64,000 nt of DNA from Prochlorococcus sp. AG-347-K17 (GCA_003281385.1 QCCE01000001.1:62001-126000), one strand, 5' to 3'. Shown: positions 31,989-42,229, counted from the stretch's first letter. A program made the numbers and translations. Notes: generated by a model not told the origin, from the letters alone.

Positions 31989-33458
31989 ATGATCAAACTT
32001 TTTAATACTTTAAGCAAAAAAGTTGAGGTTTTTAAGCCTATTGATGATGTAGTAAAAATTTATTGTTGTGGGGTAACTGTTTATGATTTATGTCATCTTG
32101 GTCATGCCAGAAGTTATATCGCTTGGGATATATTGAGAAGATTTTTAATTTACAGTGATTTCAAAGTGAAGTATGTTCAAAATTTTACAGATATTGATGA
32201 CAAGATCTTAAAAAGAGCGAAAGAAGATAGCAGTTCAATGAAGGAAGTATCTGAAAAAAATATCATTGAATTTCACAAAGATATGGATTCTTTAGGGATA
32301 ATGCGTCCGGATAGCATGCCAAGAGCCACGAATCATATATGCAATATCTGTTCCTTCATAACAATCCTTGAGGACAAAGGTTATGCATACTCTAGGGATG
32401 GAGACGTTTATTATTCTGTTTTCAAAAATAAAAATTATGGAAAGCTAAGTAATCAAAATTTACAAGAACAAAATATCAATCAGCAAGGAAGAATGGTTAA
32501 TGAGGAAAATAGTAAAAAACTTAATCCGCAAGATTTTGCGCTATGGAAAAAAGCCAAAGATGATGAACCATTTTTTGATTCGCCATGGGGTAAAGGTAGG
32601 CCAGGATGGCATATTGAATGTTCGGCGATGGTTAAAAATGAATTAGGAGATACTATCGATATCCATTTAGGTGGTTCTGATTTGATTTTTCCACATCATG
32701 AGAATGAAATCGCCCAATCAGAAGCAGCCAATGGCAAAAAGCTAGCGAACTATTGGTTACACAATGGGATGGTCAATGTAAATGGACAAAAGATGAGTAA
32801 ATCCCTTAAAAATTTTAAAACTATCAGAGAGCTAATTAAGTCAGGTATAAGCCCTATGACTTTGCGATATTTTGTTATGACTGTGAATTATAGAAAACCA
32901 CTTGATTTTACTGAAGACGCTTTAAGGAGTGCTTCGGAAGCTTGGAAAAATATTAATGTAGCCCTTTCTTTTATGGATCTTACAAAAGGTGTTTTTAGAT
33001 CTATTGATAAAGATGAATTTATCGAAGAAGAATATAAAGAGAAAATAAGTTTTGAATTATCTCAAAAAACGCTTAAATTTTCTGAGGCTCTGGGAAATGA
33101 CCTCAATACAGCAGGTGCTATTGCAGTTATTTACGATTTGGCAAAACCATTAAAAAACTTTTTAAACCAATTTCAAAGGATTGAAGGTTTTAAAATAGAC
33201 CTAAATCAAAAATTCTTTCTACTTGAAAATTTTAAAACTCTTTCAAAGTTGACCGAGGTACTTGGTCTTAAAAAAGAAGTTTTAGTAAAAGAAAATAAAA
33301 TAACAGAACAAGAAATATCATCTCTTATTAATGAAAGATTGAAAGCAAAAATGGAAAAGAATTATGCGAAGGCCGATGAAATAAGAAATTTGTTAAAAGA
33401 AAAAGGTATTGAACTTATTGATCAATCAAAGGAAATAACAACATGGATAAGGGTCTAA
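31989..33458 (+). CDS. cysS: Cysteinyl-tRNA synthetase
   Basis: A 489-aa class I synthetase. The HIGH-type motif is CHLGHARSY, KMSKS is QKMSKSLKNF, and the zinc-site residues are in CCGVTVYD, GWHIECSAM and FPHHENE. The full catalytic and anticodon-binding domains are present. It is downstream of polA on the same strand and has an ATG start. Confidence 0.96.
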   Translation: MIKLFNTLSKKVEVFKPIDDVVKIYCCGVTVYDLCHLGHARSYIAWDILRRFLIYSDFKVKYVQNFTDIDDKILKRAKEDSSSMKEVSEKNIIEFHKDMDSLGIMRPDSMPRATNHICNICSFITILEDKGYAYSRDGDVYYSVFKNKNYGKLSNQNLQEQNINQQGRMVNEENSKKLNPQDFALWKKAKDDEPFFDSPWGKGRPGWHIECSAMVKNELGDTIDIHLGGSDLIFPHHENEIAQSEAANGKKLANYWLHNGMVNVNGQKMSKSLKNFKTIRELIKSGISPMTLRYFVMTVNYRKPLDFTEDALRSASEAWKNINVALSFMDLTKGVFRSIDKDEFIEEEYKEKISFELSQKTLKFSEALGNDLNTAGAIAVIYDLAKPLKNFLNQFQRIEGFKIDLNQKFFLLENFKTLSKLTEVLGLKKEVLVKENKITEQEISSLINERLKAKMEKNYAKADEIRNLLKEKGIELIDQSKEITTWIRV

Positions 33459-33540
33459 ATTTTAAGAAAAAAACCAATTTGAAATTTTTGTTTTTTAAAT
33501 ACACCTTTAAATGGGAAGATATTAGAAATATCAGAGAAAA

Positions 33541-34770
33541 TTGAAATACATTACTGTGCTCGGGTCTACTGGTTCAATAGGGACTCAAACTCTAGAAATA
33601 GCTAGTGAGCAGCCTGATAAGTTTAAAGCCGTAGCTCTTTCTGCAGGAAGAAATATTAATTTATTAACTCAACAAGTCAAAACACATAAACCAGAGGTAG
33701 TTGCAATTGAGGATGAAAGTCTTATAGAAGATTTAAAAGATAATATTAATAACTTAGATTTGGATGATGCGCCCTTGGTTTTAGGTGGAAAGCAGGGGAT
33801 TAACGCAGTTGCAGCATGGGATAAGGCAGATACTGTGGTAACAGGGATAGTAGGCTGTGCAGGCTTAATTCCAACAATGTCAGCAATTAATGCGGGGAAA
33901 AATATTGCACTTGCTAACAAAGAAACTTTAATTGCGGCAGGACCAATTGTTATTCCTGCATTAAAGAAAAATAATAGTAGGCTATTACCTGCTGATTCAG
34001 AACACTCTGCTATCTTTCAATGTTTACAAGGATTACCTAATTATGAAAATGCAGATTTTTCAACAGGAGTGATGCCTAAAGGTCTAAAAGCCATACACTT
34101 AACAGCTTCTGGTGGTGCTTTCAGAGATTGGGCTGTTGAGGATTTAAAGCATGTCACAGTGGAAGATGCGACTTCACATCCTAATTGGGATATGGGTAAA
34201 AAAATAACTGTAGATTCTGCAACTCTTATGAATAAAGGATTAGAAGTTATAGAAGCTCATTATTTATTTGGGACCTCTTACGAAAATATCGAAATAGTTA
34301 TCCACCCTCAAAGTATTATTCATTCAATGATTGAGATGGAAGATTCTTCAGTATTAGCTCAATTAGGTTGGCCAGATATGAAGCTACCCATTTTATATGC
34401 GATGAGTTGGCCTGAAAGATTTAAAACAAATTGGAAAAGATTAAACCTAAGTGAAATTGGGAAATTAACTTTTAAAGAGCCAGACGAGTTTAAATATCCA
34501 TGCATGGGACTTGCCTATGCTGCAGGAAAATCTTCTGGGACTATGCCTGCAGTCTTAAATGCTGCTAATGAAATGGCTGTTGAACAATTCCTCAAAGAAA
34601 AAATTTCTTTTCAAGAAATTCCAACATTTATAAGTAAAGCTTGTGAATCACATATGGAGAATTTGAATTTGAGTCCCGAATTGGAGGATATTCTTGAGGT
34701 AGACAATTGGGCCAGACTTTTTGTTAAGCAAGAAATTAAAAAAGGGAAAAAATACGTAAGTATTGGATAA
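33541..34770 (+). CDS. dxr: 1-deoxy-D-xylulose 5-phosphate reductoisomerase
   Basis: A 409-aa enzyme for the second step of the MEP isoprenoid pathway. The start is a TTG at 33541-33543 giving [20 protein letters not shown], the NADPH-binding N-terminus. Substrate and metal motifs are present: [54 protein letters not shown] and EVIEAH. It is likely co-transcribed with the ferredoxin-like gene that starts 2 bp later. Confidence 0.95.
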   Translation: MKYITVLGSTGSIGTQTLEIASEQPDKFKAVALSAGRNINLLTQQVKTHKPEVVAIEDESLIEDLKDNINNLDLDDAPLVLGGKQGINAVAAWDKADTVVTGIVGCAGLIPTMSAINAGKNIALANKETLIAAGPIVIPALKKNNSRLLPADSEHSAIFQCLQGLPNYENADFSTGVMPKGLKAIHLTASGGAFRDWAVEDLKHVTVEDATSHPNWDMGKKITVDSATLMNKGLEVIEAHYLFGTSYENIEIVIHPQSIIHSMIEMEDSSVLAQLGWPDMKLPILYAMSWPERFKTNWKRLNLSEIGKLTFKEPDEFKYPCMGLAYAAGKSSGTMPAVLNAANEMAVEQFLKEKISFQEIPTFISKACESHMENLNLSPELEDILEVDNWARLFVKQEIKKGKKYVSIG

Positions 34771-34772
34771 AA

Positions 34773-35114
34773 GTGAATATAAAAAAACATCTTCTACTAT
34801 GCGCAACACCCACAAAACAGAAATGCTTTAAAGGCAATGAAGGTCAAAAAGCATGGGAATGTCTGAAAAAGACTTTAAAAAAATTTGAGAATGATCCCTC
34901 TACAAAAAACGTTCACATATTAAGATCAAAAGCTGACTGTTTAAGAGTATGTAAGAACGGCCCAATTCTTCTTGTCTGGCCTGATGGTATTTGGTATGAG
35001 AAAGTTTCTCCAGAAAAAATTTCTGAAATTTTTACCTCACATATTATTAACGGTAAGCCAATAGAAAAATGGATTTTTAAAAAAACACCATTTTTAAATA
35101 GTCCTAGATACTAA
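34773..35114 (+). CDS. Thioredoxin-like [2Fe-2S] ferredoxin-family protein
   Basis: A 113-aa protein, GTG start at 34773, 2 bp after dxr. The four Cys pattern (LLCATPTKQKCF with C-x7-C, then ADCLRVCKNGPILLVWPDG) and the 'GP-x-x-x-V-x-P-x-G-x-W/Y' motif mark the (2Fe-2S) ferredoxin family related to the NuoE thioredoxin fold. It is probably a small electron carrier or cluster protein in the cytoplasm. Its 3' end overlaps the convergent hydrolase gene by 11 bp. Confidence 0.85.
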   Translation: MNIKKHLLLCATPTKQKCFKGNEGQKAWECLKKTLKKFENDPSTKNVHILRSKADCLRVCKNGPILLVWPDGIWYEKVSPEKISEIFTSHIINGKPIEKWIFKKTPFLNSPRY

Positions 35115-36189
35115 TAAACCAGTTCTCTACGACTTCGTCTGACCAGCAGCCATTAATCGAATGAAAACCATTATGACCTCCTTTTTCGGTTATAAAAATA
35201 GTGAATTTATCAATAGATTCTTTTCTTAAATTCAAAGTATCCTTATATGGAACCCAGGGATCATCCTTGGCATGAATAAAAAGCGTTGGAGGTAATTTTT
35301 TTATTGAGTTTTTGATTCTAAATATTGGAGAAGCTTTAATATAATAATCCTCTAAAGAATTAAATCCCCAACTAGGAGCTGTAAATTTCTGATCAAATTC
35401 TCTTATACTTTTTAAATTTCTAATTTTTATTTTTAATTTCTCGTTATCAAGGAGTTTGCCTTCATCATTAAATCCCTCCCATAACTGATTTTTTAAGCGG
35501 TGAAGTAACCATTTTTGATAGATAGAATTTCTAGGTTTTTCAATACAGAGACTGCATGAAGATAAATCTAAAGGGGTACTCACGCAGGCAAGGCCATCTA
35601 AAAGTTTTTCTCCTTTGTCTTCATCGTAATCTAGGCATGCATTTAAAAGAATTGTTCCGCCTAAAGATAATCCAACTCCGTAAATTGGAAGATTATTCAT
35701 CTTAATAAAATCTTTAAACTCTAAATTAATGAATTTTTTAAAATAATCAATTGCTGAAATAACATCACTGGAACATCTAGCACAATAATTTCCTTTAGCT
35801 AAATATCTCGCTGATCCAGATCCTCTTAGATTTAATTTAAGAACTCCAAAACCATTATTTGCTAATTTCCTAGATATTCTTCTTAAACCAAACCGTTTAG
35901 TTGAGCCCCCTAAACCATGTGTAACGATTACAAAACCCCTAAGTGATTTTAAATTTTCAGGTAATTCTAAAAAACCTAAAAGATAATCACATTCGAATTT
36001 TTTAGAAAGAATTTTATTAATCGGAAAGAATATTTTTTTATTTTTTTTTGATTTTCCAAAATCAATAACAAAAGTATCTCTCAAAGTTTGTAAGTCGCCA
36101 CCTATCCAAGGTAAGACTTCTCGAAATGGCTTATTTTTTACGTAATCTGAAAAACTAAAAGATATACTATTATTTCTCCCCAACTCCAA
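35104..36189 (-). CDS. Alpha/beta hydrolase, YheT family
   Basis: A 361-aa hydrolase. Features are the oxyanion-side HGLGGST, the NLRGSGSARYL loop, the nucleophile elbow YGVGLSLGGTIL (Ser), LFIHAKDDPWVP with the acid, and the catalytic His in TEKGGHNGFHS. That order is typical of YheT/EMB8-type hydrolases, whose substrates are unknown lipids or esters. Its 5' end overlaps the pntB 3' end by 20 bp, so it may be the last gene of the pnt operon. Confidence 0.85.
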   Translation of the reverse strand: MELGRNNSISFSFSDYVKNKPFREVLPWIGGDLQTLRDTFVIDFGKSKKNKKIFFPINKILSKKFECDYLLGFLELPENLKSLRGFVIVTHGLGGSTKRFGLRRISRKLANNGFGVLKLNLRGSGSARYLAKGNYCARCSSDVISAIDYFKKFINLEFKDFIKMNNLPIYGVGLSLGGTILLNACLDYDEDKGEKLLDGLACVSTPLDLSSCSLCIEKPRNSIYQKWLLHRLKNQLWEGFNDEGKLLDNEKLKIKIRNLKSIREFDQKFTAPSWGFNSLEDYYIKASPIFRIKNSIKKLPPTLFIHAKDDPWVPYKDTLNLRKESIDKFTIFITEKGGHNGFHSINGCWSDEVVENWFISI

Positions 36190-37609
36190 GATCCTTTAAT
36201 TCTCCAATCAAATCATTAAGTACCTTTTTTGCATCACCAAAGACCATTGAGGTATTAGGCAGATCAAATAAATCATTTTTTATTCCGGAGTAACCTGCAC
36301 TCATACCACGCTTAATTACAAATACCGTTCTTGCTTCCTGCACATCAAGAACTGGCATGCCATATAAAGGAGAAGAGCTATCATTTTTAGCTTGAGGATT
36401 AACCACATCATTTGCTCCTAAAACTAAAACAACATCCGTTGCTGGAAAATCAGGATTTACAACGTCCATCTCTTTAAGTTGTTCGTAAGGAACATCTGCT
36501 TCTGCTAAAAGTACATTCATATGTCCAGGCATCCTCCCAGCTACAGGATGAATTGCGTAAACAACTTCAATACCATTTTGCTCTAGTTTTTTTGTCACTT
36601 CCCTTAAAGTATGTTGAGCTTGAGCTACTGCCAGACCATAACCAGGAACAATAATTACCTTGTTGGCTGCTTCTAAAGTCAATGCACATTCTTCAACACT
36701 GCAAGAAGTTATATTTGTATATTCTCCTGAACCAGAAGAGGCTGTACTTTGTGCAGATAAAGACCCTCCAAAAAGAACTGAAACCAATGATCTATTCATA
36801 CCCTTGCACATTACTTGAGTAAGTATTAGACCTGCCGCTCCAACCATTGCCCCTGCTACTATCAAAAGCTGACTATCTACAACGAAGCCTGCTGCTGCTG
36901 CTGCAATCCCTGAATAGCTATTTAATAAAGATATAACGACTGGCATATCCGCTCCACCAATTGGCAAAGTAACTCCAATACCTAATAAAGAAGAAACTAT
37001 AACTAAAAGCCAAATAGAACTTGTATTGCCATTTATCAAATCAAAAAAGGCTATCAAGGAAGCAACTGCAAAAACAATATTTACAAAATGTCTAACTTTG
37101 CTCTGAGTCCATCCTGGAGTTGACAACCAACCCTGTAACTTTGCCATCGCCACAATTGAACCTGTGAAAGTTATGGCACCAACAAATATAGAAACAGATA
37201 TTGAAACTTCGTTAATTAGTGACTTAAAAAAATCAAGATTTTCTACACTATTAGAAATAGGGAAAATAGCTACTCCTAAGGCCACCAAAAGTGATGACAT
37301 TCCTCCACAACCATTGAACAATGCCACAGTTTCAGGCATGGAGGTCATAGGTACTTTCTTTGCAAGAATTGCTCCGAATAAACTACCTATGATTGATCCA
37401 ATTATTATCCAAATCCAAGACTGAATAGCAATTCCAGAAGTGCCTAGATAATAAGAAAGTAATCCTACTACTGATAGCGACATTGCAAATGCAGCTAATC
37501 TGTTGGCATCCCTTGCTGATTTTACTTTTGATAATCCTTTTATTCCCAAAGCCAGTAAAAGTACTGCTAGAAGGTCAATAACGAATTTAATAATTACAGG
37601 TAGATTCAT
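36170..37609 (-). CDS. pntB: NAD(P) transhydrogenase subunit beta
   Basis: A 479-aa proton-pumping transhydrogenase subunit. About nine transmembrane helices in the first 270 residues include the conserved GGADMPVVISLLNSYSG proton-channel region. The C-terminal NADP(H)-binding domain has VIIVPGYGLAVAQAQH, HPVAGRMPGHMNVLLAEA and VLVLGANDVVNPQA. It is third in the pntA1-pntA2-pntB operon, 8 bp from pntA2. Confidence 0.96.
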   Translation of the reverse strand: MNLPVIIKFVIDLLAVLLLALGIKGLSKVKSARDANRLAAFAMSLSVVGLLSYYLGTSGIAIQSWIWIIIGSIIGSLFGAILAKKVPMTSMPETVALFNGCGGMSSLLVALGVAIFPISNSVENLDFFKSLINEVSISVSIFVGAITFTGSIVAMAKLQGWLSTPGWTQSKVRHFVNIVFAVASLIAFFDLINGNTSSIWLLVIVSSLLGIGVTLPIGGADMPVVISLLNSYSGIAAAAAGFVVDSQLLIVAGAMVGAAGLILTQVMCKGMNRSLVSVLFGGSLSAQSTASSGSGEYTNITSCSVEECALTLEAANKVIIVPGYGLAVAQAQHTLREVTKKLEQNGIEVVYAIHPVAGRMPGHMNVLLAEADVPYEQLKEMDVVNPDFPATDVVLVLGANDVVNPQAKNDSSSPLYGMPVLDVQEARTVFVIKRGMSAGYSGIKNDLFDLPNTSMVFGDAKKVLNDLIGELKDLGVGEK

Positions 37610-37617
37610 TTTAAAAA

Positions 37618-37911
37618 TTACTTCTTATTTGATGGTTTACGACTAAACATCGCGAGCATTCGATCAGTTACAAAGAAACCGCCTACAACGTTGAAAAGAG
37701 CAAATCCAAGAGAAACTGAACCAATGATTAAAAGTGGTATGTTCCCTTCTGCTTTTACAATTAAAGTCAAGGCTGCAAGCATTGTTATTCCCGAAATTGC
37801 ATTTGCTCCACTCATTAGAGGTGTGTGAAGAGTAGGAGGAACTTTTCCAATTAACTCGAGGCCTAATAAACTACCAAGTAATAGAACCCAAAGAAGACTT
37901 ATAAAAGACAT
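37618..37911 (-). CDS. pntA2: NAD(P) transhydrogenase subunit alpha part 2 (membrane)
   Basis: A 97-aa small membrane subunit with three helices. The motif TLHTPLMSGANAISGI is invariant in the family. It separates the soluble alpha1 subunit from beta, as in the three-subunit bacterial enzymes of Rhodospirillum type. It lies 12 bp after pntA1 and 8 bp before pntB. Confidence 0.93.
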   Translation of the reverse strand: MSFISLLWVLLLGSLLGLELIGKVPPTLHTPLMSGANAISGITMLAALTLIVKAEGNIPLLIIGSVSLGFALFNVVGGFFVTDRMLAMFSRKPSNKK

Positions 37912-37923
37912 AATTTTAAAACC

Positions 37924-39054
37924 TCAATTTTCAAAAACTTTATTTTGAAGAACAACTCCTTCATCGCTTAATAAACATCCAGAAATGAGTTCATCCTCTT
38001 TATCTAATTTAATTAGACCATCTTTTATAAATGGTGTAATCAAAGATGTTAAGTTTTTAGCATAAAGTGAACTTGCATCATAAGGAACTGAAGAGGGTAA
38101 TTCTCCCGCTCCTATAAGTTTTACCCCATCTTTGATAATAGTTTCATTTGATTTTGTTCCTTCGCAGTTCCCTCCCTGAGAAACTGCTAAATCAATAACT
38201 ACTGCTCCAGGCCTCATTTTTTTAATCATGGGTGTGTCTATTAAAACAGGGGCCTTTTTACCTAGAACTTGCGCAGTACATATAGCAACATCAGCTTCAG
38301 ATAAATATTTAGTTAAAGTAGCCTTCTGTTTTGAGAGGAATTCGGGTGTTACAGCTTTTGCATAACCTCCTGCCTCTCCTGGCTTTTCCTCAACTTCAGG
38401 AAGCTCTATAAATCTTGCTCCGAGGGACTCTACTTGTTCTTGAACAGCAGGTCTAATATCAGATACAAATACTATTGCTCCAAGTCTTTTTGCTGTCGCA
38501 ACTGCCTGTAATCCTGCAACGCCTCCACCAAGAACCACTACTTTGGCAGGTTGGACTGTCCCAGCTGCAGTCATAAGCATTGGGAAATATCTATCTAACT
38601 CACTTGCAGCCAAAAGAACTGCTTTATATCCAGCAATATTGGCCTGTGAAGAAAGAACATCAGAAGATTGAGCTCTACTAATCCTCGGAAGCAACTCTAG
38701 TGATAAAGCTGAAATCTTATTACTATTTATAATCTTGAGAAGCTCCTTATTACCATATGGGTTAAGAAGACCAAGAAGAACTGCACCCTTCTTTAATTTA
38801 GTTAAATTTTCCTCTGATGGAGTTTGAACACAAAATATTAGGTCAGCTTCACCCCAAATTTTTTGATCTAAGTTACTTATTATTGTTCCACCCGATTCTT
38901 CATATGACAAGTCACTAAATCCTGATAATTTTCCCGCTGAACTTTCAATATAAACATCACAACCAAGGCTTTTTAATTTCTTTACCGCCTCTGGAGTAGC
39001 TGAAACTCGCCTTTCACCAGAGCTTGTTTCAGAAGGAATAAGTATCTTTGTCAA
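37924..39054 (-). CDS. pntA1: NAD(P) transhydrogenase subunit alpha part 1 (NAD-binding)
   Basis: A 376-aa soluble NAD(H)-binding subunit. Motifs are ETSSGERRVSATPEAVKKL (N-terminal), VVLGGGVAGLQAVATAKRLG (Rossmann), and GAVVIDLAVSQGGNCEG near the hydride site. The Tyr of the mobile GYAKAVTPEFL loop is present. It leads the pnt operon, which balances NADH and NADPH using the proton gradient. Confidence 0.95.
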   Translation of the reverse strand: MTKILIPSETSSGERRVSATPEAVKKLKSLGCDVYIESSAGKLSGFSDLSYEESGGTIISNLDQKIWGEADLIFCVQTPSEENLTKLKKGAVLLGLLNPYGNKELLKIINSNKISALSLELLPRISRAQSSDVLSSQANIAGYKAVLLAASELDRYFPMLMTAAGTVQPAKVVVLGGGVAGLQAVATAKRLGAIVFVSDIRPAVQEQVESLGARFIELPEVEEKPGEAGGYAKAVTPEFLSKQKATLTKYLSEADVAICTAQVLGKKAPVLIDTPMIKKMRPGAVVIDLAVSQGGNCEGTKSNETIIKDGVKLIGAGELPSSVPYDASSLYAKNLTSLITPFIKDGLIKLDKEDELISGCLLSDEGVVLQNKVFEN

Positions 39055-39181
39055 TTTATTTATTTTTTTAACATACTAAATATAAATTGAAGAAAGTCAA
39101 AAGTCTTGGATTTTTGTTAAAAATATATTTTCTTTTCTATAAAAAATAGCTATCTAGAATATATAGGTACTAAATTTTCCA

Positions 39182-39760
39182 ATGAGTATAAAAGCAATCG
39201 AATGTCCAGATGGAGTATGTCACAGTCATCATGGTGGTCATGCTGTTCCAAGACAAGCTATGCAGAAAAATTTAGAAAAGCATGGTAAGGACTGGTGCGA
39301 AAAATTAGCAGAGAGAATTTATGAAATGTCGGTTGATACTTATTCACAGACAGTCATGCCTAGTCTCCACTCAGCAGGTTGGCAAAGAAGACATTTAGAT
39401 TGGGAATTTAAGCTCGCAGAAAATGATTCTGAACCTGATGAAGCTCTTGTTGAAGGAATTATTAATGCCACTGAAAGCTTTTTAAGAAGTAGTGAGGTGC
39501 ATCGATTATTTATTCAGGAATTAGTCCAGGGCACGTTTGAGGAAGCAAATGACAAAAAAATAATTTCTAAAGCAATAAAATCTATCATTGAAGAGGAAAT
39601 TGTCATTTCACTAAGAGAAAAGAAAGAATCTCTTTTAAAGAAAATTTCCACAAAATTAATTTCAGAAGAAAAAGTTAGTGAGGAACTTGCAATAAATTCA
39701 GCTAAAGAGGGTTTTGAGGAAGTTGAAAGATTACTCGCAAATCACAGCGAGGCAGTCTAA
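39182..39760 (+). CDS. Conserved hypothetical protein with N-terminal Cys/His cluster, 192 aa
   Basis: The N-terminus is dense in metal-type ligands (ECPDGVCHSHHGGHAVPR: two Cys and four His within 15 residues), followed by a long helical, charged body (WCEKLAERIYEMSVDTY..., SEVHRLFIQELVQGTF...). The layout suggests a metal-binding, otherwise helical cytosolic protein. I do not recognise the family. It is divergent from the pnt operon by 127 bp and monocistronic. Confidence 0.6.
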   Translation: MSIKAIECPDGVCHSHHGGHAVPRQAMQKNLEKHGKDWCEKLAERIYEMSVDTYSQTVMPSLHSAGWQRRHLDWEFKLAENDSEPDEALVEGIINATESFLRSSEVHRLFIQELVQGTFEEANDKKIISKAIKSIIEEEIVISLREKKESLLKKISTKLISEEKVSEELAINSAKEGFEEVERLLANHSEAV

Positions 39761-39914
39761 CCCTATTTCTTTATATTTTTTTTATAATTCCTTCAAAAAT
39801 TGGCTGAAATATAAATTAAAGCTTAAATTATTGTTTGGAAGTACAAAGTTGTAACTTATTAGACAATACATTGGTCATTTTTTGTGTTTACCTATATACA
39901 ACTTTTAAGTTTCA

Positions 39915-40139
39915 ATGGACAATTTCATTAGAAAAAGGATCGACATTGCAACCTGTTGGGCTACCAACAGAATATCTGTAATGGATACTCTAGAAAGATA
40001 TGAAGACAGCTATGCAATAGCGGAAGAATTTAGAGAGTGGATATTACATATTGGAGAAAAGAATGAAAATTTAAAAGATTCTGTTTTAAACTTTCCAGAG
40101 GAAATAAAAAAAATATTTGACCAAAAAGTTAACGATTAA
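39915..40139 (+). CDS. Hypothetical helical protein, 74 aa
   Basis: A soluble, acidic, all-helical protein (MDNFIRKRIDIATCWATNRI then SVMDTLERYEDSYAIAEEF). No motif or family is recognised. It lies 78 bp upstream of ntrC-type trxB on the same strand, so co-transcription is possible but unproven. Confidence 0.5.
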   Translation: MDNFIRKRIDIATCWATNRISVMDTLERYEDSYAIAEEFREWILHIGEKNENLKDSVLNFPEEIKKIFDQKVND

Positions 40140-40217
40140 TTACTAAATCGATCGAGTGAAATCCGCCCTACAATAATTAGGTTTGTTTATTATTATAAAA
40201 GTGAATTTTGCAAGTAA

Positions 40218-41594
40218 ATGGAAAATAAAGAAAAAAATTCTAACGTTGAAAATGTTGTAATTATTGGTTCAGGTCCTGCGGGTTATACAGCTGCGATTTA
40301 TGCAGCAAGAGCAAACCTTCAACCATTACTCGTTACAGGATTTAATTCTGGCGGAATTCCTGGTGGCCAATTAATGACTACAACATTTGTTGAAAATTAT
40401 CCAGGTTTTCCAGATGGTGTGCTTGGTCCTGAATTAATGGATCTAATGAAAGCTCAAGCCGAAAGATGGGGCACTAATTTATACGAAAGTGATGTTGTCT
40501 CTATAAATATTGATTCACATCCCTTTGAACTAAAAACGTTAGAAGGAACTATAAAATCTAACTCAATTATTATTGCAACTGGAGCAAGTGCAAATAGATT
40601 AGGCGTGATAAATGAAGATAAATTCTGGAGTAAAGGAATAAGTGCTTGTGCAATATGTGATGGAGCGACCCCACAATTTAGAGGTGAAGAATTAGCTGTT
40701 ATTGGAGGGGGCGACTCTGCATGTGAAGAAGCAGCATACCTTACAAAGTATGGAAGCAAAGTGCATTTAATTGTTAGATCAGAAAAATTAAGGGCTAGCG
40801 CAGCAATGGTAGATAGAGTAAAAGCTAATCCAAAGATAGAAATTCATTGGAACACAAAAGTTGATAAAGCGGATGGCTCTAAATGGCTTGAGAAAATAGA
40901 AACTATTCACTCTCAAGAAGGTAAAGGGGAAATCAGTATAAAAGGTCTTTTTTACGCGATAGGGCACACACCAAATACGAAGTTCTTAGGCAACAAAATT
41001 GATTTAGATAATAAAGGATATATTGCTTGCAAATCAGGAAGACCAGAAACATCTATTGAAGGCATCTTCGCTGCAGGTGACGTTGTCGATTCTGAGTGGA
41101 GGCAAGGAGTCACAGCTGCAGGAACTGGGTGCATGGCAGCATTAGCTACCGAAAGGTGGCTAGCCGAGAAAAACTTAGCAAAAACTATAGTCAGAGAAAC
41201 ACCCGAACCAGAAAAAAAACTTAGTTCATCAGATTTTAATGAAGAAGAAGTTAATGAAAATACTTTCGATTCAAATTCTGAATGGCAAAAAGGCAGTTAT
41301 GCATTAAGGAAACTTTATCACGAGAGTAAAAAACCTATCTTAGTAATTTTTAGTTCTCCAAGTTGCGGCCCATGTCATGTTTTGAAACCTCAGTTAAAAA
41401 GAGTAATTAAAGAACTTGATGGTGCAGTTCTTGGCGTTGAAATAGATATTGATAAAGATCAAGATATTGCAAAACAAGCTGGTATTAACGGCACACCAAC
41501 AGTTCAACTTTTTAAAGAAAAATTATTAAAAAAACAATGGCAAGGTGTTAAGCAAAGAAGTGAGTTTAAAGAAGCGATAAAAAATATTATCTAA
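40218..41594 (+). CDS. ntrC/trxB: NADPH-dependent thioredoxin reductase with fused thioredoxin domain (NTRC)
   Basis: A 458-aa fusion. The N-terminal reductase has FAD motif VIIGSGPAGYTAAIYAARAN, NADPH motif VIGGGDSACEEAAYL, and the redox CAICDG. The C-terminal domain is a thioredoxin with the CGPC active site (VIFSSPSCGPCHVLKPQLKR) and ends near residue 458. This is the cyanobacterial and chloroplast NTRC architecture, which reduces 2-Cys peroxiredoxins and regulates redox balance. (The name is unrelated to the NtrC regulator.) It converges with infA. Confidence 0.93.
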   Translation: MENKEKNSNVENVVIIGSGPAGYTAAIYAARANLQPLLVTGFNSGGIPGGQLMTTTFVENYPGFPDGVLGPELMDLMKAQAERWGTNLYESDVVSINIDSHPFELKTLEGTIKSNSIIIATGASANRLGVINEDKFWSKGISACAICDGATPQFRGEELAVIGGGDSACEEAAYLTKYGSKVHLIVRSEKLRASAAMVDRVKANPKIEIHWNTKVDKADGSKWLEKIETIHSQEGKGEISIKGLFYAIGHTPNTKFLGNKIDLDNKGYIACKSGRPETSIEGIFAAGDVVDSEWRQGVTAAGTGCMAALATERWLAEKNLAKTIVRETPEPEKKLSSSDFNEEEVNENTFDSNSEWQKGSYALRKLYHESKKPILVIFSSPSCGPCHVLKPQLKRVIKELDGAVLGVEIDIDKDQDIAKQAGINGTPTVQLFKEKLLKKQWQGVKQRSEFKEAIKNII

Positions 41595-41603
41595 AATATC
41601 TTT

Positions 41604-41870
41604 TTATTTATTATTTCTCTTAGGGTTATTTTTATTAGTAGTAGGTTTGGAACCACCTGCATTTCTTTCTCTATAAGTTATCCTCCCTCTAGAGAGATCA
41701 TAAGGACTAATCTCAACTAAAACTTTATCTCCAGCTAATAATTTAATTCTAAATTTAGTCAATTTGCCTGCAGCTCTACATAAACATTGATGTCCTTCAG
41801 GTTTTTCTAATGTAACCAAATAAAATCCATTTCCCTGTTCTTTTTCTATTACACCTGAAGTTTCAATCAT
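41604..41870 (-). CDS. infA: Translation initiation factor IF-1
   Basis: An 88-aa OB-fold protein. The family sequence MIETSGVIEKEQGNGFYLVT, GHQCLCRAAGKLTKFRIKLL, AGDKVLVEISPYDLSRGRI and TYRERN is clear. A Lys/Asn-rich C-terminal tail (NKNNPKRNNK) extends it by about 15 residues relative to E. coli IF-1, a known picocyanobacterial form. Confidence 0.94.
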   Translation of the reverse strand: MIETSGVIEKEQGNGFYLVTLEKPEGHQCLCRAAGKLTKFRIKLLAGDKVLVEISPYDLSRGRITYRERNAGGSKPTTNKNNPKRNNK

Positions 41871-41962
41871 TAATTAATTTTTTACTAAGTTCATATTATC
41901 AGAAAAAGATTAGCCAAAATTGATTTAAGAAAAATTACATAGGTAAAAATATGAAATTCAAT

Positions 41963-42175
41963 TCAAATAGAAAATTTAATTTCATTAATTATTTGAAGTT
42001 GACCATAATAAAAATTTGCTTTCGCAATTTTTTCAGAATCTTCTAATTGATCAAAAAAAACAAACCCAAGGCTTTCCCATAATGGTGATCCACAAACATT
42101 ATTCAATTCATTTTTTGCTTCTTTTGCAAAATTATCTAGTTTTCGTTCAAGATTTTTAGACTTAGAAACAGACAT
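41963..42175 (-). CDS. Hypothetical protein, 70 aa
   Basis: The ATG at 42173-42175 (MSVSKSKNLERKLDNFAKEA) is preferred over an upstream GTG. The protein is soluble and helical (ending SEKIAKANFYYGQLQIINEI) with one Cys. A near-palindromic site 19-35 bp upstream (42191-42210) resembles a cyanobacterial LexA box, so regulation by LexA is possible. No family is recognised. Confidence 0.5.
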   Translation of the reverse strand: MSVSKSKNLERKLDNFAKEAKNELNNVCGSPLWESLGFVFFDQLEDSEKIAKANFYYGQLQIINEIKFSI

Positions 42176-42229
42176 AATCACTAATATAAGTATAGTACAA
42201 ATATACTATATAAGTCTAAAATTGCAATA

